In this document: positions 39,626 through 50,588 of the stretch, piece by piece
How positions within the stretch are numbered: position 1 is the first letter of the stretch
How the letters are laid out: the number at the start of each line of letters is the position of its first letter
Source: Juglans regia
Taxonomy: Eukaryota; Streptophyta; Magnoliopsida; Fagales; Juglandaceae
Assembly (NCBI RefSeq): GCF_001411555.2
Contig: NC_049905.1
Span: 4,588,001-4,652,000 of the forward strand
Length of the DNA: 64,000 bases
Reading direction: 5' to 3'
Translations under genes and position numbers: made by a program
The notes under the pieces: generated by a model
The model's database searches: none
What the model saw: the letters and a program-made list of their open reading frames with translations, nothing else
Told to the model about the DNA's origin: nothing

Positions 39626-40012
39626 TTCTTATACAAAAATATGATAGAACTAAACATATATTAACTTTTTTTTATCATGTATTGAATAAAAATTACAAAA
39701 AAAAAAATTGAAAAATAAAACATGTAATTCTTTTGTTTTTAGTTGAATAAAAAATTAAGGAGATGAACGAGTATTTTATATTCCATTTATGGTTATGTAT
39801 AAAATACTACATTTGCCGTGTGTTTATAACTTAACGGTTTTTATCATTTTTGCATATAAGACAAAAAAAGGTCGACAATTAAGATTAAATACATAAATTA
39901 CATATTTATTGAAACTATTTAGATTTATATAATATTTTTATTAAAAGTAGTCAATGAATTTATATTTTATACTCTTTTATACATGATATAAAATGCTTGA
40001 ATTGTATTAAAT
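38268..40012. repeat. tandem duplication, copy A (1.74 kb, uninterrupted)
   Basis: Copy A is collinear with copy B (40013-46634) once the CACTA insert is removed. Shared landmarks are AAGAAAAATTCTAGAGAAT, the MITE, ACACATTGCTAGGTCC, CTTTCCGGTGAGTTACATT, GTAAAATGTCACATGCAAC, CCCACAAATATGCAAGC, the long T-run and GATATAAAATGCTTG. Scattered substitutions show it is not very recent. No gene is recognised in it. TCT at 38905-38907 is the unoccupied CACTA target. Confidence 0.92.
38428..38600. mobile_element. hAT-like MITE, family 1, in duplication copy A
   Basis: TTGTTCGATTACACAAAC, CATCTAATCATTATAATTT, AATATTTTATTCAATTTTC and GTCACCAAACAAAA follow the family order in reverse orientation. The equivalent copy in unit B is at 40178-40353. 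Confidence 0.7.
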
Positions 40013-40177
40013 ATGGATGATAAGCAGATGAACTCAATTAATTTAGTAGAAATAAAACCAAATAAATAAATTAATTAAAATTAAACTTAAAAATAAATGT
40101 GATGTGTGGTGTGTGGGATGATGAGTAGCAAAGCTCGAAAAGAAAAATTCTAGAGAATCTTGTCGAGAAATCATGGG

Positions 40178-40353
40178 CTTCATTTGGTTACACAAACTAT
40201 CTCATCTAGTCATTACAATTTTTCTAAACTTTGACACAAAGTATAATAAATAATTTAATTTTTTTATATTTTAAAATAAAAATAATATTATAATAATATT
40301 TTATTCAATTTTCAACTTTTATCTCGTCTTATTTATGTAACCAAACGAAAATC
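40178..40353. mobile_element. hAT-like MITE, family 1, in duplication copy B
   Basis: CATTTGGTTACACAAAC through ATGTAACCAAACGAAAATC is the paralogue of the MITE at 38428-38600, so the MITE was present before the duplication. Confidence 0.7.
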
Positions 40354-40679
40354 AAAATTTTATTAAATACCTTGTTGAGAAATAATACAAAGAACACATT
40401 GCTAGGTCCAAAATCTTCCAAGACCAATGCGAACTCTATTTAAATTAGAAAACTATAGCGGTTTGACACTTAGAATGAGACATTCGATTGTTTTTTTAAT
40501 CCTTCTCTACAAATTTTCTTCTCTTTATGTCATAATCCACAGGAAGTCCTTCATTTTTCTCCTATTTAATTCTATCCTTCTCCCACCAACCCACGCTTTG
40601 TCCATATCTTTTTCTTTGCAAATTTTTCTCTCCTTTCCGGTGAGTTACATTATGTCTTATCTCACTACAAGAAAGTTGG

Positions 40680-40905
40680 TCTTTACCGGCGAGTTATTAG
40701 TCGCCGCATAATAATTCGTTGGCAAAAGTATCATCTAGCGGCGAGTTAAAAACCGCCGATTGTTTTTAAATGAAATACGACCAATCGTATAGTGGGTCCA
40801 TAGAAGATGGCTATTGCAACGACTTTATGGTCTATAGGGGCGATTAATGTCGCTGCTAGAAATAATTAAATTTGCAACGCGGTAAACTTCGCCGCAATAC
40901 ATTTT
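40680..40905. repeat. 5' subterminal repeat block of the CACTA element
   Basis: Repeated units include ACCGGCGAGTTATTAGTCGCC, AGCGGCGAGTTAAAAACCGCC, GTCGCTGCTAG and TTCGCCGCAA: short G/C-rich GGCGA and TCGCC half-sites separated by A/T. Such motifs are the usual transposase-binding sites near CACTA ends. Confidence 0.8.
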
Positions 40906-42169
40906 CTGGGCGCCAAACCGGCATCCAGGTTTCGGGTCTTAATTATTTTCCCCCCAAACACATTTCCCCCCAACACTTTGACGAACCTCTGCACTTCGAC
41001 GAACCCGGCGACTATTGCACCTGCTTTGCGCAACCCTAACCAGTGTTTGCCCACGGCGTGACCTCCTCCGCGTTCACCGAATGCGGGTTTTCACTGTCCC
41101 ATTTTCCGGCAATTTTCTCCCTTCAGTTGTTGGTTCTTGATTTTCAGCTAGTAAAATCAAAAAATCCACTCCCCTTCATTTCCACTAGTAACAAGCCGAA
41201 TCCCTACGTTTCCTTCCCTTACAATATGAGTTCTTTGCCTCCATTTCGTTTCCCAAGTTGAAGATTTGCCAAGAGATCAGCATAATCGTTGGCGGCTCCA
41301 GGGAAGGGAACTACCGTATAGGTATACAAAGTTGCCAATTTAGCTGTTTTCCTCCCTTCAATGAAATCTAAAATTCGTTTTTGTGCTTATTCCAAAATTC
41401 GTCATTTGCCAAATGCACTCTGATCATGTAATTAGTTTACTCTTGACTATGTATTTGGTTGGAAATGGTTATTTCTCATGAACACTGGACATGCAAAATA
41501 CCATGTCTTTTTTTTGTTTTTTTTGTCAATCCTTTTCTTTAACTTGCGAAACAAATGTGCATGTTCCTATGTAACTTGATTTTATTTTTCCTCTGTTTGC
41601 TTCAGGATTTTCTGTATCTGCCCAATCTTACGGTCTAAATATTGATTTTCTTTTCGATGCCTGGTTTTGTTTGTGTAATACTGATGTTTTTAGTGTTTAT
41701 ATATAGATTTAGATCAGGAGTAAGCTTAAGATCGAACTGTTGCAAGGCAATACTGACAAAATTGTTTCGGTAATATAGCTCACAGTTAAAATCCTATAGG
41801 AAAATGTACCAAACTATAAGAACAAATCATAATTTGGTAAAGGAGCAAAACCAACTCAAGCTAAGCTATGCCTTAATATACTTCATATATTAAACCCCTA
41901 AAAGGAAAAAATAGGCCAACTTCAGGTGAGGCTAGCTATTTATAACTGACACATTGAGTTAGTTATAAATAGCTGTTTCAAATTTATTTATACTACTAAC
42001 TTCATATTTTTCTATTTTTATAACAACATAAAAGTTAATTTCTAGTTATTTTAGTTAGGAGCAAGTTTAAATATATCTTAACTATATTAGAGTTTAATTT
42101 AAGAATAGCATAACTGCCATATCAGGAATTCTGTTGCTGCATTGCATGCTAGCTTGTTGCAGCAGATAT

Positions 42170-42231
42170 TCCATCATCATCATCAGCAGCTGTACATGCA
42201 TCTGTGATTAAGAAATGATGATGATGATGGA
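42170..42231. repeat. CATCATCATC hairpin inside the CACTA element
   Basis: TCCATCATCATCATCA (42170-42185) and TGATGATGATGATGGA (42216-42231) form a perfect 16-bp stem around a 30-base loop. Confidence 0.85.
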
Positions 42232-43457
42232 TACGATCCTAACATTCCACCATCCCTTATCATTGATCAGAGTCTCTTTATCTAGATTCTGAATTTGCTT
42301 GCCTTACAATCCCTGGCCCGGGCTTCCATTTCATGCAAAAAGAGAAGAAACAAAACAGGAAAGGAAGCCTGTTTGGTTTAATCTGAATCAGTAGTTTGCC
42401 ATCATGTTTTCCTTGAAAGCTACTCCAACACCCAAAGGCAGGCTTTTGTGGGTCAGAAATTTATTAAAATCCTGACCCAAATGGCTTATTTACAGATGCA
42501 CCTACCTACTAGAATAGACAAATACGGCTCAATAAAATTCTGAACGATTTGGGTTGCGTAAGCCTTAAGATATTGCATATATGTACATGAGCATCGACTC
42601 AAGCAATTAAGTGGATTTGGTTAATGTAAGCTTGGGCATAACATTAATTTATTTGGGTCTTCAACAAAAATAGACACGAACAAGGAAATATTCAGATGTT
42701 GGAACTTGTAATGCACGTATAATAATATTTTTCTGTGTGATAAATATAACAATGAAGAAAATCAGGAGGCAACGTAGTTTTAGCGGAAATTAACGTTAAT
42801 TTACATACCCAACCAACTCCATTTTGAAATTTCCTTGTGTACTACTAACACACATTATTGTTTAAATAATGAATTTACTAAAATATAATTAAATGAAATG
42901 CTTGTTTGGATGTGAAAATCTCATGTTCGCTGTTCTGGCCATGTATCTTTCATTAACGCTGATTGTGATGGTTTATTGATCAGTATGTTGATCTTGTCTT
43001 GACTATATAAAGATCCATATAGATTATATATATACATGGAGGTATGGAGTTGAAAGGTTTTTATGCAAATTATTCAAAGGTCTGCTGCATGCATGCCGGA
43101 TTATATTGTTACACACTCAGCATTTATAGCCTTACGTGAATATTGATTTTGCGTGACATATTTCATGCGTGAATATTAACAGCTATAATTAAATATATTA
43201 CATATATATATACATATATATATATAGGAAACTTCTTAAAAAAACAGTGGTCCCTGGATTCAATAGGAATGTATGATGTATATAAATATCATTGGCAAGT
43301 TGAATCCTTCCCAATGATATGTTAAGGTACTGTTCTGTGCTAGATTAAGTGATGGAAGTGTAGATAAGACCCTTTCGAGGCCTCGGCTGAAAGGAAATGG
43401 GATAAAAGTTGATGGGTGTGGATCAATATAACATGAAATGGGATAAAAGTATTGTTG

Positions 43458-43459
<2 letters not shown>

Positions 43460-43516
<57 letters not shown>

Positions 43517-43525
43517 ATATTTATA
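43460..43525. repeat. (AT)n microsatellite inside the CACTA element
   Basis: More than 40 bases of AT repeat, then ATTTATATAT and another AT run. Confidence 0.95.
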
Positions 43526-43974
43526 TTGATCCATTTTATTCTCAGCTAATTTTTTGTTCTTCTTTCTCAAGCCATGCAATTGAACTGAGTACTACTACCT
43601 ACAATGAAAAAACAGTTCTAAAATTACCTAATTTTTTAGACTCTATCTATAAATGCTGGATCAGATCAAAGTCCCTTATTAGGAAAAGAATGGATGGTTG
43701 GATGGTTGAGTGTTCAATTGGCAAAGCCTAGCTCTTATTGCTGGATAGTAACCGGGCTAGAAATTTTATAGAATCGAATCTTTAATTACATAAACCAGAC
43801 AAGGATTAATTCAAAGAATAAAAGCTGTTAACTACATGTTTGGAGAGCTTATGTATATATATAGGAGGGCCAGCATGGTGGTTCTATCTGCAGTGAAACA
43901 AGAAGGGAGTTTCAAATCATAATGGATTCATTTATGATTTGAATAATTGCAGGATGTAGATATGGAGGGATGTT

Positions 43975-44045
43975 TGGTCCAGAAAACCAGAGTCAAGTAG
44001 TGCCACCCACCAATCGTTTCATTAAATATATATTTTTCTGGACCA
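43975..44045. repeat. 12-bp inverted repeat inside the CACTA element
   Basis: TGGTCCAGAAAA (43975-43986) and TTTTCTGGACCA (44034-44045) are perfect reverse complements 47 bases apart. Confidence 0.8.
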
Positions 44046-44789
44046 GGTGATGATTTTAAAATTCAAGGCATTTTATACAATCACCTTCCATATTGCCTTT
44101 CAAATCATGAGGTGTCTATCTGTTTCAGTGTCTTGTCCTCCATGAAACCTATCAAGTTATTAGATTATTAGTGTCATGTTCTACTGCAGTCTGTTGCAAC
44201 ATATTTTCGATCATGTTATGACATTGGATTGGAGGAAACAGTGCTAGTCCAGGTATTTTGGTGCTTGAGTTCGATTTGTCTTCATAAGCTACCACCTATG
44301 TATTAGTTGGATGGGTTAGTACATGACATGAGACTGATGCCTTTCATTGTTTCTACTTTTTCCAAGGTGCCCCGTGCTGCAACACTTGGTCCAAGCCAGC
44401 CGAATCTAGTACTGAACCTGGCCGTTGTTGGGTTAAAGTCGCAGGAGCTGTACATGGGGGCATGACGCTCAGTAAATTTGTTTGATATTGGTTGTATTTA
44501 TTCTCAGTGGATAGTAGAGTTGAATACAAAATGAGAAATGACTGTGATGGTTATTTAATATGAATGGATTTAGCTCAGTTTGTATATGAGAATACAATAC
44601 GCCACCCTATTGTAATACATATGAGTTTGGATTTGTTGATGGGCTTGGATGTTTGTTGATGGGATTTTATTTTGCATGTTATATTGATGTTCAACCTTCA
44701 TTTCTTGGGCGCCATTGATTATGAATGTTGCTTTTATGAACAGATAAAAAAACCAGGCTTAGAAAGAAAATTAGGCCCAGGGAATTTAA

Positions 44790-45540
44790 GCACGGAAAAT
44801 TCTTTGCGGCGAATTAAAACCCTTAACCGGCGACTAATTTATCGCCGCTATATCAATTTTACTTTATTAACTCTACCCCAGCGATCCCAAAATCGCTACG
44901 ATAAACTTATAGCAGCGATTTAAATTTCGCTGCGATTTAATTTCAATACCAATAACTAAATGACGGCGAAACTCGAAATCGCTGTCTATAAGGAAATAGC
45001 GGCGTATTGAGCTCGCCGTTATAGGAATATCTATATTGCAGCGATTACAAACTCGCCGTAATGTAGCATTTAGCAGCGATCTTATGGTCGCTGCCAAAAG
45101 GGCCATCTCCAATAGCCGCGATTAAAAACTCGCGGGCAGTAATCAAAACGGCGATTCATAATCGCCGCCAAATACAATAACACTGTTGTAGTTATATTAC
45201 GGCGATTTGGATTGGTCGCTGCCAAATAGCATTGGCAGCGATATTTTCACTTATAGCGTCAAAAATTAGTCGCTGCTAAATATCTTTCGCAGCGTTTATC
45301 AACTCAATCCTATTTTGATTTTACGGCGATTAATAATATGGAGCAGCGAATATAATATCGCCGGTAAATAACCAGTATATGGCGGCGAGTTTTCCCTTCC
45401 GTTGGACTAGATCTAAAGTGGGGCTTTAATACCGGCGATTTAGCAGCGACTTATAAATCGCTGGGGTAGATGTACGCCAGCGATTTATATGGTATAGCCA
45501 GCGATAAATAATCGCTGGTAAAAGGCTCATTCCTTGTAGT
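44790..45540. repeat. 3' subterminal repeat block of the CACTA element
   Basis: About 750 bp are packed with alternating half-sites such as CAGCGATTT and AATCGCTG, or GGCGATT and AATCGCCG. By eye there are more than 25 half-sites, and many adjacent pairs form small hairpins. The block is much longer than the 5' one (about 225 bp), an asymmetry. Confidence 0.88.
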
Positions 45541-46634
45541 GTCTATTGTCTTTCTACCACCTAAATGTAAAATGTCACATGCAACACTACCATTATATCA
45601 TATTTACGATTTGAAATTATATTTACAGTCTTAGAATGTATATATTTCACGTACTCATTTTTTTAAAAAAATAAATAAATTTAAGATTTACATAAAAAAA
45701 AATATTTTTAATAATATATTCTAATTTTTTTTTAAAGAGAATATATGAAATTTGCATACGTATCTAAGATTAGTCATATTTAAAAGCAATCTAAAAGCTT
45801 ATAAAAAGAAAAAAAAAAAAAAAAAAACAAACAAACTATCTAGAAGCAGGTGCATGAAGCTTATATATACCCCACAAATATGCAAGCATTGGTACATATC
45901 TGATCCTCCAAATCTCACATGTGCAACGTGGATGGATTCTCATCTCTATATATTTCCAATTTACCATACTTTGCTCCACCACCATCAAAACATTGCCCCA
46001 CAACTGTCGCGATTACCTCTAATGCAAGACTTGAAAAACACTATTCGATTTAAGTCGATTCAAATTGAATCGGTAAGAAACCGAGCCGATTTTGATAAAT
46101 ATTTTGACTCGTTCACTAAATCACTTTAATCAACCGATTTAGGTTGATTCTAATCGATTTTGGACTAATTTGAATCAATTCCAACGTATTCAAAACTATA
46201 TTTATGTTTAAGTTGTCTAACAACTAAGTTTTTTTTTTTTTTTTAATTTCTTGTACAAAAATATGATTGAACTAAACATATATTAACTTTTTTTTTTATC
46301 ATAGTATTCAATAAGAATCACAAAAAAATTGAAAAATAAAATATGTAATTCTTTTTTTTTAGTTGAATACAAAATTAAGGAGATGGACGAGTACTTTATA
46401 TTAAATTTATGATTATGTATTAAATACTACATTTGCCATGTGTTTATAACTTAATGGTCTTTATCCTTTTTGTATATAAGACAAAAAAATGTCAACAATT
46501 AAGATTAAATACCTAAATTACATATTTATTGAATCTATTTAGATTTATATAATATTTTTATTGAAACTGGTCAATAAATTTATATTTTATATTATTTTAT
46601 ACACGATATAAAATACTTGAATTACATCAAATAT

Positions 46635-47896
46635 GATTTTTAATATTCTTTTATCAACATTAAAATATTCAATTTAAAATTATCAAGAATCGCCTGATTT
46701 TATGAATTGGTCTTTACCCAATTCCGATTTTTGAGCCTTACTATGACCCATTACTAATTTAAGACATTTGATCTTAATTACCCTACTTTATTTTAACTTT
46801 TTCTCACTGAGAATTCAGAAAGAAATGATCAGGGGATCCCATCAACATAACAACAAACTCAATACTCTTCCCTTGTTACATATTCCAGCCTCAAGTTGCA
46901 TCCGAATAGTCCATCAAATAGGCTATATGCAAATTGCTAGCGATTCTCTATTTGACTAAACGATCTCATTCAATTAGATTCAGGAGATATTTGGATTCAG
47001 AGATTAGATATGGAATTTTCAAGATTTTTAAATTTTTTGATAATTTTATTTCTAAATATTACTAAAATATATAATATTTTATAATTTAAAATTTTTTTGT
47101 TTAATAATTATAAATTTGTAAAATAAAAATAAAAAATTATATTTTACAAATTCTCTTCTTCAATTTATAAAAAAATTGTTATAGATATAAAAATGTTACA
47201 TAAAAATAAATTTATAAAACAATAAAATTTTATAAAATTCGTTAAATATATTTTATAATAAAATTTACTTTATAACTTGATATGCCATCTCAATATATTG
47301 TATGAAATATTTTATTTTATTTATTTATTTTTAAGTAGTGTTCAAATACGTACATGTGATCATAGCGAAATTGGTAGGTTGTTGCTTTTATGGATGTTGG
47401 TGAATAATGAAAATCTGGCATGTAAGCCAAAAAGAATAAGAGAACGACACAACATGCGTGAAACACGAAGGCCGATATTCTGTGCACCGACATTTAACAG
47501 CCTGGTTTCGACCAATCCAGTGAATTTTCTGAGGGAAAGACAGGCTATGTCGGACCATTTAATAGCTTGGCTCCATAATTTCATGTCTAGTTGTATTTAC
47601 AATTTATTTCAATTCATATCATTATCATTTATTATTATTCAATAATTTTAACTTATAAATTTTATTATTATTTACAATTTATCTCATTATTATTCACAAT
47701 CCATCTCAACTCATATTCGAATCCAAACGACGTTAAATCTCTCTTTATATATTTTATAAAAATTTAAAAATATTATTTTTTATTTTTATTCAACAAAAAT
47801 AAAGAAAAGGACAAGTGAATTTCTGCTATAAATTTCACATGCAAGTCTCGTTTCAATTTGCATTCCATCCCAATATCTTCAGCTCATATAAGCAGT
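46635..47896. other. intergenic region upstream of the P450
   Basis: Very A/T-rich, with no gene recognised. It contains family-type MITE debris near 47590-47745 (CAACTCATATTCGAATCCAAACGACG). A likely TATA box for the P450, TATAAAT at 47827-47833, is about 64 bp before the ATG. Confidence 0.55.
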
Positions 47897-50588
47897 ATGG
47901 AGTTTTTCTTCCAAACAATCTTAGCGCTTATAGCTTTGCTACTCATCTTTAGCGTCTTGAAAAAGATTGCATCACGTACCATTTACAGGCGTGACGCCAA
48001 AATCATTGCAGTCCCTGAACCATCAGGGGCACTGCCCATCTTGGGTCACCTCCATCTTCTAGGAGGCCATGCAAGGCCCTGCCGCCCGAACTCTTGGTGC
48101 CATGGCCGATAAATTCGGCTCACTTTTCTCTCTCAGGTTCGGTCTCCGGCGAGTCTTGGTGGTGAGTAGTTCGGAGATGGCAAAGGAATGCGTAGCTACA
48201 AACGATAGAGTTTTTGCTACGAGGGCAAGCATAGCAGCGGGAAAATACATGGGTTACAACGACGCCGTTTTTGCACTTGCTCCTTACGGACAGTATTGGC
48301 GTGATGTGAGAAAGATGGCCATCCTCGAGCTTCTGTCAAGCCAACCGATTGAAAAACGAAAGCATGTCCGAGCATCAGAGGTGGAGTCGCTCGTTAAAGA
48401 TGTGTACTCGGTGTGCGAAAACAACGGGGTGGTGGATATCAGTGATTTGCTCGAGCACATGGCGTTCAACATCATCCTTAGGGTGCTAGTAGGAAAGCGA
48501 TTTTCCGGTAGCGAATACAGAGAAAGAAACAGCGAGGGGAACCGTATCAGAAGCGGGATAAAGGAGGCTTTGCGTCTCAGTGGCGTTTTCGTCATGTCGG
48601 ACGCCATTCCATATCTTGAATGGATGGACTTCCGAGGGCATGTTGGTTCCATGAAGAGAACCGCAAAGGAACTTGACTCTGTGGTTGATGCTTGGCTCAA
48701 TGAACATCTAAGACAGAAATCGGAGGGTGAAAGTAATGGTGAAAGTGATTTCATGGATGCAATGCTATCGACCCTTCCGGCAGATGCTGTGATTGCGGGC
48801 CATACGCGTGATATTATCATCAAGGCGACAACAGTGGTATGTTAACGTTGTTGTTATCAGTTAACTTGTTCCTCAACCGTTTTAAAGATTCTTCTTCGTG
48901 GACTTCCGTGATATTTTGTGTGGTTGGTATGTCTCATGGCCAGCCATGATGGAAACAGTATTTTTCTCGGGTGTAAAATCTAATTAAATATATAAGTATT
49001 CAAGAATAACTAATTAATAATATATGATTTAATTAATAATATACCAAATCACTTAGGATTGTGAATTTTTTTACTGTAGAATAGATCATTTAACCTTTTA
49101 TATGAAGTCGTATCAATTTATAAACATTTAATTTTTCTAAGGTTTTTGTGTAGAATTAGCACTTTTCTTTCGTATTTTTTTTTTATTAACATTAGATATT
49201 CAAAAATAGCGTCCCGACTAATTTTGAAAGTGCACATGCCCTTGACAATGAGTTTTCGCAAGCGTAACTATTGTAATTTAAGAGAAAAATTTTCTAGTCT
49301 AATTGTTTGCACCCAAGAAGCCGATTTGAACCTTAGACTTTAAATGGAGCATACCACCAAGACCAAAATTTTTACCACTTAAGCCAACCGCCAATCGTTA
49401 CTTCTCTTTCATAATTAACCTCCAAAGTTAGTAGAAAAAGTTCAAGAGTTGAAAACACTTACATATATAACCAAACAAATTTCACCAAAAGATTTACATT
49501 AGTTAATTATTGAAGGTGATGAAATAGAAAAAAGATCCCTTTAAGTTATCCCTCAACAACTTAAAGGATCTTGATGAAATTCATTAATTTGCATGCCCTC
49601 CCATTTTTTTTCTCCTATGTGCATGTGAATTCCTTATAATTGAGTCACTTGATGATCAATCACTTGCATATAATATATTACTTCTAATAATCATTTTGAT
49701 TTCTTATAGAGATAAATACATATTTTATATTTCATTAAGTCCATAAAAATAATTTATGTATGTACAAGCACTACAAGAAAATTGTTTATTTACGACCAAT
49801 TAATTCCAGCGAAATGATTATTTACAATTGAAATTGGTTACAAATAGTCTTTTGGTTGTAATAAATTAATCCCATAAATCATTTTTTCTTGTAGTGAAGT
49901 TTAATTTAAAAAAAAAAATCTTCTACTGTAGTACTACTCATTGATTCATTTTATTAATTATTTGCAGGTTCTCATCCTAACAGGCGCAGGAAGCACAGCT
50001 GCTACTCTAACATGGGCACTCTCCCTACTCTTAAACCATCCGAAAGTGCTCGAGGCTGCCCAAGAAGAGCTAGACATTCATGTAGGCAGAGAAAGATGGG
50101 TGCAAGAATCTGATATTAACAACCTAAACTACCTCCAAGCCATTGTCAAGGAAACCCTACGCTTATACCCACCAGGTCCTCTCACAGGGCTGCGCGAGGC
50201 CATGCAAGATTGTAACCTCGGCGGCTTTCATGTTTCCAAGGGCACCCGTTTGATCATCAACCTATGGAAGCTGCAACGAGACCCGCAAATATGGTCGAAT
50301 CCGTCCGAATTCCAACCGGAGAGGTTTCTGACAACTCACGCCGACATCAATGTCTGGGGCCAGAACTTTGAGTATATTCCGTTTAGCTCTGGCAGAAGGT
50401 CGTGCCCCGGAACTTCTTTCGGCTTGCAGGTGGTTCACTTGGCACTAGCTCGTTTGCTGCAGGGATTTGACATCTCCACCATGGGAGGTGTGAAGGTGGA
50501 CATGCGTGAAGGTCTGGGAGTTGACTTACCTAAGGTAGATCCACTCGTACTTGTACCCAAGCCTCGCCTTCCAATGGAGCTTTATTAA
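47897..50588 (+). pseudogene. CYP82-like cytochrome P450 with a 1-bp frameshift
   Basis: Exon 1 (47897-48836) begins MEFFFQTILALIALLLIF, an ER membrane anchor. It reads to GALPILGHLHLLGGHARP, then an extra C near 48074-48082 shifts frame; the remainder ARTLGAMADKFG..GQYWRDVRKMAILELLSS follows in the next frame. Exon 2 (49968-50588) has KETLR (ExxR), PERF, and the heme loop PFSSGRRSCPG with its cysteine. The intron is GT-AG, 1131 bp, and holds a CACTA MITE. Without the extra base the length would be about 519 residues, normal for the family. The I-helix reads LTGAGSTAATLTW, lacking the usual acidic residue of the (A/G)GxD/ET motif. The motifs resemble CYP82 enzymes of specialised metabolism; the substrate is unknown. 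A sequencing error could explain the single frameshift. Confidence 0.85.
49769..49896. mobile_element. 128-bp CACTA MITE in the P450 intron
   Basis: The ends are CACTACAAGAAAATTG and CATTTTTTCTTGTAGTG. A 3-bp duplication AAG flanks it (49766-49768 and 49897-49899). The termini match those of the 4.9-kb element at 40663-45541, so the same transposase class could have moved both. Confidence 0.93.

Larger units (their letters stand above)
40663..45541. mobile_element. non-autonomous CACTA (En/Spm-type) DNA transposon, 4879 bp
   Basis: The termini are CACTACAAGAAAG and CATTCCTTGTAGTG, the hallmark CACTA ends. A 3-bp duplication TCT flanks it (40660-40662 and 45542-45544). Copy A of the host repeat keeps the empty site with one TCT. 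Both ends carry dense subterminal repeats built on GGCGATT/AATCGCC. No transposase-like frame is present, the longest frames inside being under 100 codons, so movement would need a transposase in trans. The interior (about 41300-44700) is unique-looking A/T-rich DNA and could be captured host sequence. Confidence 0.95.
40013..46634. repeat. tandem duplication, copy B (with CACTA insertion)
   Basis: Without the 4.88-kb CACTA element and its 3-bp duplication this copy is about 1.74 kb, the same as copy A. It ends in ACACGATATAAAATACTTG, corresponding to the end of copy A just before 40013. The two units are in direct tandem. Confidence 0.92.

Noticed and set aside
41043..41261. 72-codon frame inside the CACTA element
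   Set aside because: It starts from a non-ATG codon and has no homology I recognise; more likely leader sequence of the element.
42120..42240. Possible miR172-like precursor because of the CATCATCATC hairpin
   Set aside because: The stem does not contain the miR172 sequence (AGAATCTTGATGATGCTGCAT type); kept only as a hairpin.
43975..44045. Possible miR166-like stem (GGACCAGG)
   Set aside because: Only a short GGACCAGG match; the remainder of the mature miRNA sequence is absent.
48284..48823. 179-codon antisense frame over the P450
   Set aside because: It is opposite to a clear P450 exon and has no independent family match.
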